The notes under the pieces: model-generated
Databases searched by the model: none
What the model was told of the DNA's origin: nothing
The model's input: only the letters and a program-made list of their open reading frames with translations
Assembly (NCBI RefSeq): GCF_964355755.1
Contig: NC_092672.1
Location: forward strand, 16,860,501 to 16,924,500
Reading direction: 5' to 3'
DNA: 64,000 nucleotides
DNA from: Antedon mediterranea
Lineage: Eukaryota; Echinodermata; Crinoidea; Comatulida; Antedonidae
Position numbers and translations under genes: made by a program
In this document: positions 28,740 to 42,795 of the stretch, piece after piece
How the letters are laid out: the number at the start of each line of letters is the position of its first letter
How positions within the stretch are numbered: the stretch's first letter is position 1

Positions 28740-30863
28740 GAAAAAACTTGTTAACATAAAAACATCAAAGTGTACAGAATAACTTCAAATCGCATTTGGA
28801 GACGTTTTAGACCATTTTGTGATTTTTGAAAAAACTTGTTAACATAAAAACACCAAATAAAAAAAACACAGAATAACTTCAAATCGCATTTGGAGACGTT
28901 TTAGACAATTTTGTGATTTTCGAAAAAACTTGTTAACATAAAAACACCAAAGTGCTAAGAATAGCTTCAAATCGCATTTGGAGACATTTTAGACCATTTT
29001 GTGATTTTCGAAAAAACTTGTTAAGATAAAAACATCAAAGTGTACAGAATAGCTTCAAATCGCATTTGGAGACGTTTTAGACCATTTTGTGATTTTCGAA
29101 AAAACTTGTTAACATAAAAACACCAAAGTGCTTAGAATAGCTTCAAATCGCATTTTGAGACATTTTAGACCCTTTTGTGATTTTCGAAAAAACTTGGTTA
29201 CACAAAAACACAAAAGTGCTTAAAATAGCTTCAAATCGCATTTGGAGAAGTTTTAAACCATTTTGTGATTTTCGAAAAAACTTGTTAACATAAAAACATC
29301 AAAGTGTACAGAATAACTTCAAATCGCATTTGGAGACGTTTTAGACCATTTTGTGATTTTTGAAAAAACTTGTTAACATAAAAACACCAAAGTGCTTAGA
29401 ATAGCTTCAAATCGCATTTTGAGACATTTTACACCCTTTTGTGATTTTCGAAAAAACTTGTTAAAATAAAAACATCAAAGTGTACCGAATAGCTTCAAAT
29501 CGCATTTGGAGACGTTTTAGACCATTTTGTGATTTTGAAAAAAACTTGTTAACATAAAAACACCAAAGAACTTAGAATAGCTTCAAATCGCATTTTGAGA
29601 CATTTTAGACCATTTTGTGATTTTCGAAAAAACTTGTTAAAATAAAAACATCAAAATGTACAGAATAGCTTCAAATCGCATTTGGAGACGTTTTAGACCA
29701 TTTTGTGATTTTGAAAAAAACTTGTTAACATAAAAACACCAAAGAGCTTAGAATAGCTTCAAATCGCATTTTGAGACATTTTAGACCATTTTGTGTTTTT
29801 CGAAAAAACTTGTTAACATAAAAACATCAAAGTGTACAGAATAACTTCAAATCGCATTTGGAGACGTTTTAGACCATTTTGTGATTTTTGAAAAAACTTG
29901 TTAACATAAAAACACCAAATAAAAAAAACACAGAATAACTTCAAATCGCATTTGGAGACGTTTTAGACAATTTTGTGATTTTCGAAAAAACTTGTTAACA
30001 TAAAAACACCAAAGTGCTAAGAATAGCTTCAAATCGCATTTGGAGACATTTTAGACCATTTTGTGATTTTCGAAAAAACTTGTTAAGATAAAAACATCAA
30101 AGTGTACAGAATAGCTTCAAATCGCATTTGGAGACGTTTTAGACCATTTTGTGATTTTCGAAAAAACTTGTTAACATAAAAACACCAAAGTGCTTAGAAT
30201 AGCTTCAAATCGCATTTTGAGACATTTTAGACCCTTTTGTGATTTTCGAAAAAACTTGGTTACACAAAAACACCAAAGTGCTTAAAATAGCTTCAAATCG
30301 CATTTGGAGAAGTTTTAAACCATTTTGTGATTTTCGAAAAAACTTGTTAACATAAAAACATCAAAGTGTACAGAATAACTTCAAATCGCATTTGGAGACG
30401 TTTTAGACCATTTTGTGATTTTTGAAAAAACTTGTTAACATAAAAACACCAAAGTGCTTAGAATAGCTTCAAATCGCATTTTGAGACATTTTACACCCTT
30501 TTGTGATTTTCGAAAAAACTTGTTAAAATAAAAACATCAAAGTGTACCGAATAGCTTCAAATCGCATTTGGAGACGTTTTAGACCATTTTGTGATTTTGA
30601 AAAAAACTTGTTAACATAAAAACACCAAAGAACTTAGAATAGCTTCAAATCGCATTTTGAGACATTTTAGACCATTTTGTGATTTTCGAAAAAACTTGTT
30701 AAAATAAAAACATCAAAATGTACAGAATAGCTTCAAATCGCATTTGGAGACGTTTTAGACCATTTTGTGATTTTGAAAAAAACTTGTTAACATAAAAACA
30801 CCAAAGAGCTTAGAATAGCTTCAAATCGCATTTTGAGACATTTTAGACCATTTTGTGTTTTTC
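28740..30863 (+). repeat. 1062-bp higher-order unit, two tandem copies
   Basis: The aberrant junction CACCAAATAAAAAAAACACAG occurs at 28855 and 29917 within otherwise matching monomer strings, giving a 1062-bp repeat. The same junction is also present near 23651 and 31501, so it marks a wider family of blocks copied several times between 23 and 32 kb. Confidence 0.7.
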
Positions 30864-33800
30864 GAAAAAACTTGTTAACATAAAAACATCAAAGTGTACA
30901 GAATAGCTTCAAATCGCATTTGGAGACGTTTTAGACCATTTTGTGATTTTCGAAAAAACGTGTTAACATAAAAACATCAAAGTGCTTAGAATAGCTTCAA
31001 ATCGCATTTGGAGACGTTTTAGACCATTTTGTGATTTTCAAAAAAACTTGTTAACATAAAAACACCAAAGTGCTTAGAATAGCTTCAAATCGCATTTGGA
31101 GACATTTTAGAATATTTTGTGAATTTCGAAAAAACTTAACATAAAAACATCAAAGTGCTTAAAATCACATTAGAAACCGTTTTAGACCATTGTGAGCATT
31201 TCGATAAAACTTTTCACACAAAAACATTAAAGAGCACAAAATAGATTAATATCTTCAAATCGCATTTTGAGACATTTTAGACCCTTTTGTGATTTTCGAA
31301 AAAACTTGGTTACACAAAAACACCAAAGTGCTTAAAATAGCTTCAAATCGCATTTGGAGAAGTTTTAAACCATTTTGTGATTTTCGAAAAAACTTGTTAA
31401 CATAAAAACATCAAAGTGTACAGAATAACTTCAAATCGCATTTGGAGACGTTTTAGACCATTTTGTGATTTTTGAAAAAACTTGTTAACATAAAAACACC
31501 AAATAAAAAAAACACAGAATAACTTCAAATCGGATTTGGAGACGTTTTAGACAATTTTGTGATTTTCGAAAAAACTTGTTAACATAAAAACACCAAAGTG
31601 CTAAGAATAGCTTCAAATCGCATTTGGAGACATTTTAGACCATTTTGTGATTTTCGAAAAAACTTGTTAACATAAAAACATCAAAGTGCTTAAAATCACA
31701 TTAGAAACCGTTTTAGACCATTTTGAGCATTTCGATAAAACTTTTCACACAAAAACATCAAAGAGCACAAAATAGCTTAATATCGTATTTAAAAACGTTT
31801 TTGACCATTTTGAGCATTTCGACAAAAAATTTTCACACAAAACAGCAAAGTGCACAGAATAACTTCAAAGACCATTTTGTGATTTTCGAAAAAACTTGTT
31901 AACATAAAAACATCAAAGTGTACAGAATAGCTTCAAATCGCATTTGGAGACGTTTTAGACCATTTTGTGATTTTCGAAAAAAATTGTTAACATAAAAACA
32001 CCAAAGTGCTTAGAATAGCTTCAAATCGCATTTTGAGACATTTTAGACCCTTTTATGATTTTCGAAAAAACTTGGTTAAAAAAAACACCAAAGTGCTTAA
32101 AATAGTTTCAAATCGAATTTGGAGACTTTTTAGAGCATTTTGTGATTTCCGAAAAAACTTGTTAACATAAAAACATCAAAGTGTACAGAATAGCTTCAAA
32201 TCGCAGTTGGAGACGTTTTAGATCATTTTGTGATTTTCGAAAAAACATGTTAACATAAAAACATCAAAGTGCTTAAAATCACATTAGAAACCGTTTTAGA
32301 CCATTTTGAGCATTTCGATAAAAATTTTCACACAAAACAGCAATGTGCACAGAATAACTTCAAATCGCATTTGGAGACATTTTAGACCATTTTGTGTTTT
32401 TCGAAAAAACTTGTTAACATAAAAACATCAAAGTGTACAGAATAGCTTCAAATCGCATTTGGAGACGTTTTAGACCATTTTGTGATTTTCGAAAAAACTT
32501 GTTAACATAAAAACATCAAAGTGCTTAGAATAGCTTCAAATCGCATTTGGAGACGTTTTAGACCATTTTGTGATTTTCGAAAAAACTTGTTAACATAAAA
32601 ACACCAAAGTGCTTAGAATAGCTTCAAATCGCATTTTGAGACATTTTAGACCCTTTTGTGATTTTCGAAAAAACTTGGTTACACAAAAACACCAAAGTGC
32701 TTAAAATAGCTTCAAATCGCATTTGGAGACATTTTAGAATATTTTGTGATTTTCGAAAAAACTTGGTTACACAAAAACACCAAAGTGCTTAAAATCACAT
32801 TAGAAACCGTTTTAGACCATTTTGAGCATTTCGATAAAACTTTTCACACAAAAACATCAAAGAGTACAAAATAGCTTAATATCGTATTTTAAAACGTTTT
32901 TGACCATTTTGAGCATTTCGACAAAAAAATTTCACACAAAACAGCAAAGTGCACAGAATAACTTCAAATCGCATTTGGAGACGTTTTAGACCATTTTGTG
33001 ATTTTCGAAAAAACTTGTTAACATAAAATCACCAAAGTGCTTAGAATAGCTTCAAATCGCATTTTGAGACATTTTAGACCCTTTTGTGATTTTCGAAAAA
33101 ACTTGGTTACACAAAAACACCAAAGTGCTTAAAATCACATTAGAAACCGTTTTAGACCATTTTGAGCATTTCGATAAAACTTTTCACACAAAAACTTCAA
33201 AGAGCACAAAATAGCTTAATATCGTATTTAAAAACGTTTTTGACCATATTGAGCATTTCGACAAAAAAATTTCACACAAAACAGCAAAGTGTACAGACTA
33301 GCTTCAAATCGTATTTGGAGACGTTTTAGACCTTTTTGTGATTTTCGAAAAAACTTGTTAACATAAAAACACCAAAGTGCTAAGAATAGCTTCAAATCGC
33401 ATTTTAGACCATTTTGTGTTTTTCGAAAAAACTTGTTAACAAAAAAACACCAAAGTGCTTAAAATCACATTAGAAACCGTTTTAGACCATTTTGAGCATT
33501 TCGATAAAACTTTTCACACAAAAACATCAAAGAGCACAAAATAGCTTAATATCGTAAAAACATCAAAGTGCTTAAAATCACATTAGAAACCGTTTTAGAC
33601 CATTTTGAGCATTTCGATAAAACTTTTCACACAAAAACATCAAAGAGCACAAAAAAGCTTAATATCGTATTTAAAAACGTTTTTGACCATTTTGAGCATT
33701 TCGAAAAAAAAATTTTCACACAAAACAGCAAAGTGCATAGAATAACTTCAAATCGCATTTGGAGACGTTTTAGACCTTTTTGTGATTTTCGAAAAAACTT

Positions 33801-34040
33801 GTTAACATAAAAACACCAAAGTGCTAAGAATAGCTTCAAATCGCATTTGGAGACATTTTAGACTATTTTGTGTTTTTCGAAAAAACTTGTTAACATAAAA
33901 ACATCAAAGTGTACAGAATAGCTTCAAATCGCATTTTGAGACATTTTAGACTATTTTGTGATTTTCGAAAAAACTTGTTAACATAAAAACATCAAAGTGC
34001 TTAAAATCACATTAGAAACCGTTTTAGACCATTTTAAGCA

Positions 34041-35560
34041 TTTCGATAAAACTTTTCACACAAAAACATCAAAGAGCACAAAATAGCTTAATATCGTATT
34101 TAAAAACGTTTTTGACCATTTTGAGCATTTCGACAAAAAATTTTTACACAAAACAGCAAAGTGCACAGAATAACTTCAAATCGCATTTGGAGACGTTTTA
34201 GACTATTTTGTGATTTTCGAAAAAACTTGTTAACATAAAAACATCAAAGTGCTTCAAATCACATTAGAAACCGTTTTAGACCATTTTGAGCATTTCGACA
34301 AAAAATTTTCACACAAAACAGCAAAGTGTACAGAATAGCTTCAAATCGTATTTGCAGACGTTTTAGACCTTTTTGAGATTTTCGAAAAAACTTTTTAACA
34401 TAAAAACATCAAAGTGCTTCAAATCACATTAGAAACCGTTTTAGACCATTTTGAGCATTTCGACAAAAATTTTTCACACAAAACAGCAAAGTGTACAGAA
34501 TAGCTTCAAATCGTATTTGGAGACGTTTTAGACCTTTTTGTGATTTTCGAAAAAACTTGTTAACATAAAAACACCAAAGTGCTTAGAATAGCTTCAAATC
34601 GCATTTGGAGACGTTTTAGACCATTTTTTGATTTTCGAAAAAAACTTGTTAACATAAAAACACCAAAGTGCTTAGAATAGCTTCAAATCGCATTTTGAGA
34701 CGTTTTAGACCATTCTGTGATTTTCGAAAAAAACTTGTTAACATAAAAACATCAAAGTGCTTAAAATCACATTAGAAACCGTTTTAGACCATTTTGAGCA
34801 TTTCGATAAAACTTTTCACACAAAAACATCAAAGAGCACAAAATAGCTTAATATCGTATTTAAAAACGTTTTTGACCATTTTGAGCATTTCGACAAAAAA
34901 TTTTTACACAAAACAGCAAAGTGCACAGAATAACTTCAAATCGCATTTGGAGACGTTTTAGACTATTTTGTGATTTTCGAAAAAACTTGTTAACATAAAA
35001 ACATCAAAGTGCTTCAAATCACATTAGAAACCGTTTTAGACCATTTTGAGCATTTCGACAAAAAATTTTCACACAAAACAGCAAAGTGTACAGAATAGCT
35101 TCAAATCGTATTTGCAGACGTTTTAGACCTTTTTGAGATTTTCGAAAAAACTTTTTAACATAAAAACATCAAAGTGCTTCAAATCACATTAGAAACCGTT
35201 TTAGACCATTTTGAGCATTTCGACAAAAATTTTTCACACAAAACAGCAAAGTGTACAGAATAGCTTCAAATCGTATTTGGAGACGTTTTAGACCTTTTTG
35301 TGATTTTCGAAAAAACTTGTTAACATAAAAACACCAAAGTGCTTAGAATAGCTTCAAATCGCATTTGGAGACGTTTTAGACCATTTTTTGATTTTCGAAA
35401 AAAACTTGTTAACATAAAAACACCAAAGTGCTTAGAATAGCTTCAAATCGCATTTTGAGACGTTTTAGACCATTCTGTGATTTTCGAAAAAAACTTGTTA
35501 ACATAAAAACATCAAAGTGCTTAAAATCACATTAGAAACCGTTTTAGACCATTTTGAGCA
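34041..35560 (+). repeat. 760-bp higher-order unit, two tandem copies
   Basis: Markers GACTATTTTG at 34201 and 34961, and TTTTTACACA at 34141 and 34901, repeat at 760 bp. The intervening B, chimeric B/C and A monomers are the same, including the TTTGCAGACG variant. The second copy diverges near 35650, where CGACAAAA becomes AGACAAAA. Confidence 0.8.
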
Positions 35561-38500
35561 TTTCGATAAAACTTTTCACACAAAAACATCAAAGAGCACA
35601 AAATAGCTTAACATCGTATTTAAAAACGTTTTTGACCATTTTGAGCATTTAGACAAAAAATTTTCACACAAAACAGCAAAGTGCACAGAATAACTTCAAA
35701 TCGCATTTTGAGACATTTTAGACCCTTTTGTGATTTTCGAAAAAACTTGGTTACACAAAAACACCAAAGTGCTTAAAGTAGCTTCAAATCGCATTTGGAG
35801 AAGTTTTAAACCATTTTGTGATTTTCGAAAAAACTTGTTAACATAAAAACATCAAAGTGTACAGAATAACTTCAAATCGCATTTGGAGACGTTTTAGACC
35901 ATTTTGTGATTTTTGAAAAAACTTGTTAACATAAAAACACCAAAGTGCTTAGAATAGCTTCAAATCGCATTTTTGAGACGTTTTAGACCATTCTGTGATT
36001 TTCGAAAAAACTTGTTAACATAAAAACATCAAAGTGCTTAAGATCACATTAGAAACCGTTTTAGACCATTTTGAGCATTTCGATAAAACTTTTCACAAAA
36101 ACATCAAAGAGCACAAAATAGCCTAATATCGTATTTAAAAACGTTTTTGACCATTTTGAGCATTTCGAAAAAACTTGTTAACATAAAAACACCAAAGTGC
36201 TTAGAATAGCTTCAAATCGCATTTTGAGACATTTTAGACCCTTTTTTGATTTTCAAAAAAACTTGGTTACACAAAAACACCAAAGTGCTTAAAATAGCTT
36301 CAAATCGCATTTGGAGAAGTTTTAGACCATTTTGTGATTTTGAAAAAAAACTTGTTAACATAAAAACACCAAAGTGCTTAGAATAGCTTCAAATCGCATT
36401 TTGAGACGTTTTAGACCCTTTTGTGATTTTCGAAAAAACTTGTTAACATAAAAACATCAAAGTGCTTAGAATCACATTAGAAACCGTTTTAGACCATTTT
36501 GAGCATTTCGATAAAACTTTTCACACAAAAACATCAAAGAGCACAAAATAGCTTAATATCGTATTTAAAAACGTTTTTGACCATTTTGAGCATTTCGACA
36601 AAAATTTTTCACACAAAACAGCAAAGTGTACAGAATAGCTTCAAATCGTATTTGGAGACGTTTTAGACCTTTTTGTGATTTTCGAAAAAACTTGTTACCA
36701 TAAAAACACCAAAGTGCTTAGAATAGCTTCAAATCGCATTTTGAGACGTTTTAGACCATTCTGTGATTTTCGAAAAAACTTGTTAACATAAAAACATCAA
36801 AGTGCTTAAAATCACATTAGAAACCGTTTTAGACCATTTTTAGCATTTCGATAAAACTTTTCACACAAAAACATCAAAGAGCACAAAATAGCTTAATATC
36901 GTATTTAAAAACGTTTTTGAGCATTTTGAGCATTTCGACAAAAAATTTTCAAACAAAACAGCAAAGTGCACAGAATAACTTAAAATCGCATTTGGAGACG
37001 TTTTAGACCATTTTGTGATTTTCGAAAAAACTTGTTAACATAAACACACCAAAGTGCTTAGAATGGCTTCAAATCGCATTTGGAGACATTTTAGACTATT
37101 TTGTGATTTTGAAAAAAACTTGTTAACATAAAAACACCAAAGTGCTTAGAATAGCTTCAAATCGCATTTTGAGACGTTTTAGACCCTTTTGTGATTTTCG
37201 AAAAAACTTGTTAACATAAAAACATCAAAGTGCTTAGAATCACATTAGAAACCGTTTTAGACCATTTTGAGCATTTCGATAAAACTTTTAACACAAAAAC
37301 ATCAAAGAGCACAAAATAGCTTAATATCGTATTTAAAAACGTTTTTGACCATTTTGAGCATTTCGACAAAAATTTTTCACACAAAACAGCAAAGTGTACA
37401 GAATAGCTTCAAATCGTATTTGGAGACGTTTTAGACCTTTTTGTGATTTTCGAAAAAACTTGTTACCATAAAAACACCAAAGTGCTTAGAATAGCTTCAA
37501 ATCGCATTTTGAGACGTTTTAGACCATTCTGTGATTTTCGAAAAAACTTGTTAACATAAAAACATCAAAGTGCTTAAAATCACATTAGAAACCGTTTTAG
37601 ACCATTTTGAGCATTTCGATAAAACTTTTCACACAAAACATCAAAGAGCACAAAATAGCTTAATATCGTATTTAAAAACGTTTTTGAGCATTTTGAGCAT
37701 TTCGACAAAAAATTTTCAAACAAAACAGCAAAGTGCACAGAATAACTTAAAATCGCATTTGGAGACGTTTTAGACCATTTTGTGATTTTCGAAAAAACTT
37801 GTTAACATAAAAACACCAAAGTGCTTAGAATGGCTTCAAATCGCATTTGGAGACATTTTAGACTATTTTGTGATTTTCGAAAAAACTTAAGATAAAAATA
37901 TCAAAGTGCTTCAAATCACATTAGAAACCGTTTTAGACCATTTTGAGCATTTCGACAAAAAATTTTCACACAAAACAGCAAAGTGTACAGAATAGCTTCA
38001 AATCGTATTTGGAGACGTTTAAGACCTTTTTGTGATTTTCGAAAAAACTTGTTAACATAAAAACACCAAAGTGCTTAGAATAGCTTCAAATCGCATTTTG
38101 AGACGTTTTAGACCATTCTGTGATTTTCGAAAAAACTTGTTAACATAAAAACATCAAAGTGCTTCAAATCACATTAGAAACCGTTTTAGACCATTTTGAG
38201 CATTTCGACAAAAAATTTTCACACAAAACAGCAAAGTGTACAGAATAGCTTCAAATCGTATTTGCAGACGTTTTAGACCTTTTTGAGATTTTCGAAAAAA
38301 CTTGTTAACATAAAAACATCAAAGTGCTTCAAATCACATTAGAAACCGTTTTAGACCATTTTGAGCATTTCGACAAAAAATGTTCACACAAAACAGCAAA
38401 GTTTACAGAATAGCTTCAAATCGTATTTGGAGACGTTTTAGACCTTTTTGTGATTTTCGAAAAAACTTGTTTACATAAAAACACCAAAGTGCTTAGAATA

Positions 38501-41500
38501 GCTTCAAATCGCATTTGGAGACGTTTTAGACCATTTTTTGATTTTCGAAAAAACTTGTTAACATAAAAACATCAAAGTGCTTAAAATCACATTAGAAACC
38601 GTTTTAGACCATTTTGAGCATTTCGATAAAACTTTTCAAACAAAAACATCAAAGAGCACAAAATAGGTTAATATCGTATTTAAAAACGTTTTTGACCATT
38701 TTGAGCATTTCGACAAAAAATGTTCACACAAAACAGCAAAGTGCACAGAATAGCTTCAAATCGCATTTGGAGACGTTTTAGACCATTTTGTGATTTTCGA
38801 AAAAACTTGTTAACATAAAAACACCAAAGTGCTAAGAATAGCTTCAAATCGCATTTGGAGACATTTTAGACCATTTTGTGATTTCCGAAAAAACTTGTTA
38901 AGATAAAAATATCAAAGTGTACAGAATAGCTTCAAATCGCATTTGGAGACGTTTTAGACCATTTTGTGATTTTCGAAAAAACTTGTTAACATAAAAACAT
39001 CAAAGTGTACAGAATAACTTCAAATCGCATTTGGAGACGTTTTAGACCATTTTGTGATTTTTGAAAAAACTTGTAAACATAAAAACACCAAAGTGCTTAG
39101 AATAGCTTCAAATCGCATTTTGAGACATTTTATACCCTTTTGTGATTTTCGAAAAAACTTGTTAACATAAAAACACCAAAGTGCTTAGAATAGCTTCAAA
39201 TCGCATTTTGAGACATTTTAGACCCTTTTGTGATTTTCGAAAAAACTTGTTAACATAAAAATTCCAAAGTGCTAAGAATAGCTTCAAATCGCATTTGGAG
39301 ACATTTTAGACCACTTTGTGATTTTCGAAAAAACTTGTTAACATAAAAACATCAAAGTGCTTAAAAAATCACATTAGAAACCGTTTTAGACCATTTTGAG
39401 CATTTCGACAAAAAATTTTCACACAAAACAGCAAAGTGTACAGAATAGCTTCAAATCGTATTTGGAGACGTTTTAGACCTTTTTGTGATTTTCAAAAAAA
39501 CTTGTTAACATAAAAACACCAAAGTGCTTAGAATAGCTTCAAATCGCATTTGGAGACGTTTTAGACCATTTTTTGATTTTCGAAAAAACTTGTTACCATA
39601 AAAACACCAAAGTGCTTAGAATAGCTTCAAATCGCATTTTGAGACGTTTTAGACCATTCTGTGATTTTCGAAAAAACTTGTTAACATAAAAACATCAAAG
39701 TGCTTAAAATCACATTAGAAACCGTTTTAGACCATTTTGAGCATTTCGATAAAACTTTTCACACAAAAACATCAAAGAGCACAAAATAGCTTAATATCGT
39801 ATTTAAAAACGTTTTTGACCATTTTGAGCATTTAGACAAAAAAATTTCAAACAAAACAGCAAAGTGCACAGAATAACTTCAAATCGCATTTGGATACGTT
39901 TTAGACCATTCTGTTATTTTCGAAAAAACTTGTTAACATAAAAACATCAAAGTGCTTAAAATCACAATAGAAACCGTTTTAGACCATTTTGAGCATTTCG
40001 ATAAAACTTTTCACACAAAAACATTAAAGAGCACAAAATAGCTTAATATCGTATTTAAAAACGTTTTTGACCATTTTGAGCATTTCGACAAAAATTTTTC
40101 ACACAAAACAGCAAAGTGTACAGAATAGCTTCAAATCGTATTTGGAGACGTTTTAGACCTTTTTGTGATTTTCGAAAAAACTTGTTAACTTAAAAACACC
40201 AAAGTGCTTAGAATAGCTTCAAATCGCATTTGGAGACGTTTTAGACCATTTTTTGATTTTCGAAAAAAATTGTTACCATAAAAACACCAAAGTGCTTAGA
40301 ATAGCTTCAAATCGCATTTTGACACGTTTTAGACCATTCTGTGATTTTCGAAAAAACTTGTTAACATAAAAACATCAAAGTGCTTAAAATCACATTAGAA
40401 ACCGTTTTAGACCATTTTGAGCATTTCGATAAAACTTTTCACACAAAAACATCAAAGAGCACAAAATAGCTTAATATCGTATTTAAAAACGTTTTTGACC
40501 ATTTTGAGCATTTCGACAAAAAATTTTCAAACAAAACAGCAAAGTGCACAGAATAACTTCAAATCGCATTTGGAGACGTTTTAGACCATTTTGTAATTTT
40601 CGAAAAAACTTGTTAACATAAAAACACCAAAGTGCTTAGAATAGCTTCAAATCGCATTTGGAGACGTTTTAGACCATGTTGTGATTTTCGAAAAAACTTT
40701 TTAACATAAAAACACCAAAGTGCTTAGAATGGCTTCAAATCGCATTTGGAGACATTTTAGACTATTTTGTGATTTTCGAAAAAACTTAAGATAAAAATAT
40801 CAAAGTGCTTCAAATCACATTAGAAACCGTTTTAGACCATTTTGAGCATTTCGACAAACATTTTTAAAACAAAACAGCAAAGTGTACAGAATAGCTTCAA
40901 ATCGTATTTGGAGACGTTTTAGACCTTTTTGTGATTTTCGAAAAAACTTGTTAACATAAAAACACCAAAGTGCTTAGAATAGCTTCAAATCGCATTTTGA
41001 GACGTTTTAGACCATTCTGTGATTTTCGAAAAAACTTGTTAACATAAAAACATCAAAGTGCTTCAAATCACATTAGAAACCGTTTTAGACCATTTTGAGC
41101 ATTTCGATCAAACTTTTCACACAAAAACATCAAAGAGCACAAAATAGCTTAATATCGTATTTAAAAACGTTTTTGACCATTTTGAGCATTTAGACAAAAA
41201 ATTTTCAAACAAAACAGCAAAGTGCACAGAATAACTTCAAATCGCATTTGGAGACGTTTTAGACCATTCTGTGATTTTCGAAAAAACTTGTTAACATAAA
41301 AACATCAAAGTGCTTAAAATCACATTAGAAACCGTTTTAGACCATTTTGAGCATTTCGATAAAACTTTTCACACAAAAACATTAAAGAGCACAAAATAGC
41401 TTAATATCGTATTTAAAAACGTTTTTGACCATTTTGAGCATTTCGACAAAAATTTTTCACACAAAACAGCAAAGTGTACAGAATAGCTTCAAATCGTATT

Positions 41501-42795
41501 TGGAGACGTTTTAGACCTTTTTGTGATTTTCGAAAAAACTTGTTAACATAAAAACACCAAAGTGCTTAGAATAGCTTCAAATCGCATTTGGAGACGTTTT
41601 AGACCATTTTTTGATTTTCGAAAAAACTTGTTAACATAAAAACACCAAAGTGCTTAGAATAGCTTCAAATCGCATTTTGAGACGTTTTAGACCATTCTGT
41701 GATTTTCGAAAAAACTTGTTAACATAAAAACATCAAAGTGCTTAAAATCACATTAGAATCCGTTTTAGACCATTTTGAGCATTTCGATAAAACTTTTAAC
41801 ACAAAAACATCAAAGAGCACAAAATAGCTTAATATCGTATTTAAAAACGTTTTTGACCATTTTGAGCATTTCGACAAAAAATTTTCACACAAAACAGCAA
41901 AGTGTACAGAATAGCTTCAAATCGTATTTGAAGACGTTTTAGACCTTTTTGAGATTTTCGAAAAAACTTGTTAACATAAAAACATCAAAGTGCTTCAAAT
42001 CACATTAGAAACCGTTTTAGACCATTTTGAGCATTTCGACAAAAAATGTTCACACAAAACAGCAAAGTTTACAGAATAGCTTCAAATCGTATTTGGAGAC
42101 GTTTTAGACCTTTTTGTGATTTTCGAAAAACTTGTTAACATAAAAACACCAAAGTGCTTAGAATAGCTTCAAATCACATTTGGAGACGTTTTAGACCATT
42201 TTTTGATTTTCGAAAAAACTTGTTAACATAAAAACATCAAAGTGCTTAAAATCACATTAGAAACCGTTTTAGACCATTTTGAGCATTTCGATAAAACTTT
42301 TCAAACAAAAACATCAAAGAGCACAAAATAGCTTAATATCGTATTTAAAAACGTTTTTGACCATTTTGACCATTTCGACAAAAGATTTTCACACAAAACA
42401 GCAAAGTGCACAGAATAACTTCAAATCGCATTTGGAGACGTTTTAGACCATTTTGTGATTTTCGAAAAAACTTGTTAACATAAAAACACCAAAGTGCTAA
42501 GAATAGCTTCAAATCGCATTTGGAGACATTTTAGACCATTTTGTGATTTTCGAAAAAACTTGTTAAGATAAAAACATCAAAGTGTACAGAATAGCTTCAA
42601 ATCGCATTTGGAGACGTTATAGACCATTTTGTGATTTTTGAAAAAACTTGTTAACATAAAAACACCAAAGTGCTTAGAATAGCTTCAAATCGCATTTTTA
42701 GACGTTTTAGACCATTCTGTGATTTTCGAAAAAACTTGTTAACATAAAAACATCAAAGTGCTTAAGATCACATTAGAAACCGTTTTAGACAATTT

